Of a DNA stretch of 7,013 bases, positions 5,377 through 7,013 are shown piece by piece. The stretch is from assembly GCA_016931365.1 (NCBI GenBank), contig JAFGEY010000045.1, positions 1-7,013 on the forward strand, read 5' to 3'. The position numbers and the translations under genes are program-made. The DNA comes from Anaerolineae bacterium. GTDB taxonomy: Bacteria; Chloroflexota; Anaerolineae; JAFGEY01. The notes under the pieces are model-generated. The model was not told where the DNA came from. It did no database searches and saw only the letters and a list, made by a program, of their open reading frames with translations. Position 1 is the stretch's first letter; every line of letters begins with the position of its first letter.

Positions 5377-7013
5377 ATGAAACAAATCGAACTGCTCGCC
5401 CCGGCCAAAGACCTGGCCTGCGGCCTGGCGGCCATCGACAGCGGCGCGGACGCGGTGTACATTGGCGCGCCGCGCTTTGGCGCGCGCGCCCAGGCCGGCA
5501 ACACACTCGACGACATCGCCGCGTTGGTGGCGCACGCGCACCGCTACTGGGCCAGGGTCTATGCCGCCGTCAACACCCTGCTCTACGACCATGAACTGCC
5601 CGACGCGGTACAATTGATCCACCGCCTGCACGAGATCGATGTCGACGCGGTGATCGTCCAGGACGCCGGCCTGCTGGAGTGCGACCTGCCGCCGATCCCG
5701 CTGATCGCCAGCACGCAGATGCACAACGACAGGCCGGAAAAAATCGCTTTTCTGGAACAGGTCGGCTTCCAGCGCACCATCCTGGCCCGCGAGTTGAGCC
5801 TGGAACAAATCCGGGCCATCCGCACACAAACCCACATCGAACTGGAGGCGTTCGTCCACGGCGCGTTGTGCGTCTGCTACAGCGGGCAGTGCTACCTGAG
5901 TTATGCCCTTGGCGGGCGCAGCGGCAACCGCGGCGAGTGCGCCCAGCCCTGCCGCCGCCGCTACACCCTGGTCGACCGAAACGGGACGGAAATTATCAAG
6001 GACAAACACTTGATTTCGCTGTGTGACATGGATCGCAGCGCATACCTGGGCGACCTGATCGACGCCGGCGTGTGCGCGTTCAAGATCGAGGGGCGGCTCA
6101 AGGATCGCGCCTACGTGATCAACGTGGTCAGCAATTACCGGCAGGCACTGGATACCATCTTGAAGGAAAAAGGGCTGCGCAAGGCCTCATCGGGCCGCAG
6201 CCGCGTCGATTTCGTACCCGACGTGAGCAAGACTTTTAATCGCGGCTACACCGATTATTTTATGCGCGGCAAAGGGGCCAAGATCGGCGCGATCGATACG
6301 CCCAAAATGGTCGGCGAGGTGGTGGGCCAAGTCAGGCGCGTTACGGAACGCTGGATCGAGATCGACGGCGTTGTCGATCTGCACAACGGCGACGGGCTGT
6401 GTTTTTTCGCCGCAGCCGGGGAACTCACCGGCACCGTCGTTACCGGCGTGGAGAGCAGACGGGTCTGGGTAGACAACACCGAGGGGCTGCGTATGGGCAG
6501 TATGGTCTACCGCAACCACGACCACCAGTTTTTGAGCGCGGTCAACAAGAGCCGCGTCGAGCGCAAGATCGCAGTGCGCTTTACGTTATCAGAGACAGCA
6601 GACGGGCTGGCCCTCACCGTCGTCGATGAGGACGGAAACAGCGTATTTGCCAAGCTAGAGATTGAAAAACAGCGGGCGCGCAAACCGGAGCAGATGGTCG
6701 AGGCAGCGCGCAAACAACTTGCCAAAACCGGTGATACCGAATTCGAGTGCGTGGGGATCGAGATGGACTGGGCGGAAGCGGTCTTTGCGCCGCTGTCGGC
6801 GCTCAACGCGCTGCGCCGCGACGCGCTCGACGCGCTGGCCCAGGCCCGCGCGCAAAACCGCCCCCGGCTGGACATTCTGCCGCTCAAAAACGACGCGCCC
6901 TACCCCGCCCCGCGACTGACCTACCTGGGCAACGTGCTCAACCAACAAGCGGCCGCATTTTATCGCCGCCACGGCGTCACCGAGATCGAACCGGCCGCCG
7001 AGTCGGGGCTGGA
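5377..7013 (+). CDS. U32-family protein, RlhA-like (23S rRNA C2501 hydroxylation type), 3' end outside window
   Basis: The frame is open from ATG at 5377 to the last base: 545 residues and no stop. The N-terminus has the U32 pattern IELLAPAKD (4-12) and SGADAVYIGAPRFGAR (22-37). The family signature is at 157-175 (EAFVHGALC then SGQCYLS), followed by GNRGECAQPCR (183-193) and FKIEGRLKDRAYV (227-239). Cys165, Cys172, Cys188 and Cys192 are the four cysteines expected to hold an iron-sulfur cluster. Though named peptidase U32, characterised relatives are tRNA (TrhP) and 23S rRNA (RlhA) hydroxylation factors and the UbiU/UbiV pair. The long C-terminal part, including the segment RLTYLGNVLNQQAAAFYRRH (506-525), matches the larger RlhA-type architecture and not the shorter TrhP. 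Full-length relatives are about 650 residues, so roughly 100 are missing. GAGGA ten bases upstream is the likely ribosome binding site. It is 16 bases after the GH5-like gene but GC-rich like the rest of the window. Confidence 0.92.
   Translation, partial: MKQIELLAPAKDLACGLAAIDSGADAVYIGAPRFGARAQAGNTLDDIAALVAHAHRYWARVYAAVNTLLYDHELPDAVQLIHRLHEIDVDAVIVQDAGLLECDLPPIPLIASTQMHNDRPEKIAFLEQVGFQRTILARELSLEQIRAIRTQTHIELEAFVHGALCVCYSGQCYLSYALGGRSGNRGECAQPCRRRYTLVDRNGTEIIKDKHLISLCDMDRSAYLGDLIDAGVCAFKIEGRLKDRAYVINVVSNYRQALDTILKEKGLRKASSGRSRVDFVPDVSKTFNRGYTDYFMRGKGAKIGAIDTPKMVGEVVGQVRRVTERWIEIDGVVDLHNGDGLCFFAAAGELTGTVVTGVESRRVWVDNTEGLRMGSMVYRNHDHQFLSAVNKSRVERKIAVRFTLSETADGLALTVVDEDGNSVFAKLEIEKQRARKPEQMVEAARKQLAKTGDTEFECVGIEMDWAEAVFAPLSALNALRRDALDALAQARAQNRPRLDILPLKNDAPYPAPRLTYLGNVLNQQAAAFYRRHGVTEIEPAAESGL

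Noticed and set aside
5371..6009. Minus-strand open frame (212 aa) opposite the start of the U32 gene
   Set aside because: The opposite strand encodes the complete U32 signature; this frame is a by-product of codon bias.
5377..7013. Collagenase-like protease role for the U32 gene
   Set aside because: The old family name is peptidase U32, but the conserved four-cysteine set and characterised relatives point to iron-sulfur RNA hydroxylation factors.

Overview
The window is about 7 kb of GC-rich bacterial DNA carrying six protein-coding genes; two are cut by the window edges. No RNA gene, insertion sequence, phage gene or CRISPR array was seen. The mix suggests an environmental bacterium, perhaps Chloroflexota. 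It includes an exported lipoprotein glycosidase with a Thr/Pro-rich linker, a cytoplasmic GH20-like protein, a URO-D-like protein, an RlhA-type U32 protein, and consensus sigma-A promoters with purine-rich Shine-Dalgarno sites. That assignment is an inference from style; no marker gene fixes the phylum.

Layout. Bases 1-930 (+) are the C-terminal part of a DEAD-box RNA helicase. It meets, tail to tail with a 7-base gap, a three-gene minus-strand operon read from 3644 down to 938: a GH20-like glycoside hydrolase (327 aa), a LysE/RhtB-type membrane exporter (208 aa) and a URO-D/corrinoid-methyltransferase-fold protein (364 aa). The genes are tightly packed, with a 5-base gap and then a 4-base ATGA overlap. 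A near-perfect sigma-A promoter (TTGACA, 17 bases, TACAAT) lies just upstream.

An AT-richer, divergent intergenic region (3645-3989) holds this promoter, a likely promoter for the plus-strand gene, and a 22-bp imperfect inverted repeat that overlaps the operon's -35 box. To the right are a GH5-like lipoprotein (3990-5360, +) and, 16 bases later, a U32-family protein of the RlhA type (5377 to beyond the window, +). The U32 gene is open to the end of the window.

How the genes may work together. The divergent pair, a surface-anchored glycosidase facing an intracellular glycosidase with an exporter and a URO-D-like enzyme, could be a small locus for using or modifying a glycan or glycoside. The grouping is visible in the sequence, but the substrate and the role of the URO-D-like protein are unknown. 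The helicase and U32 protein are probably RNA-metabolism neighbours, not part of that locus.
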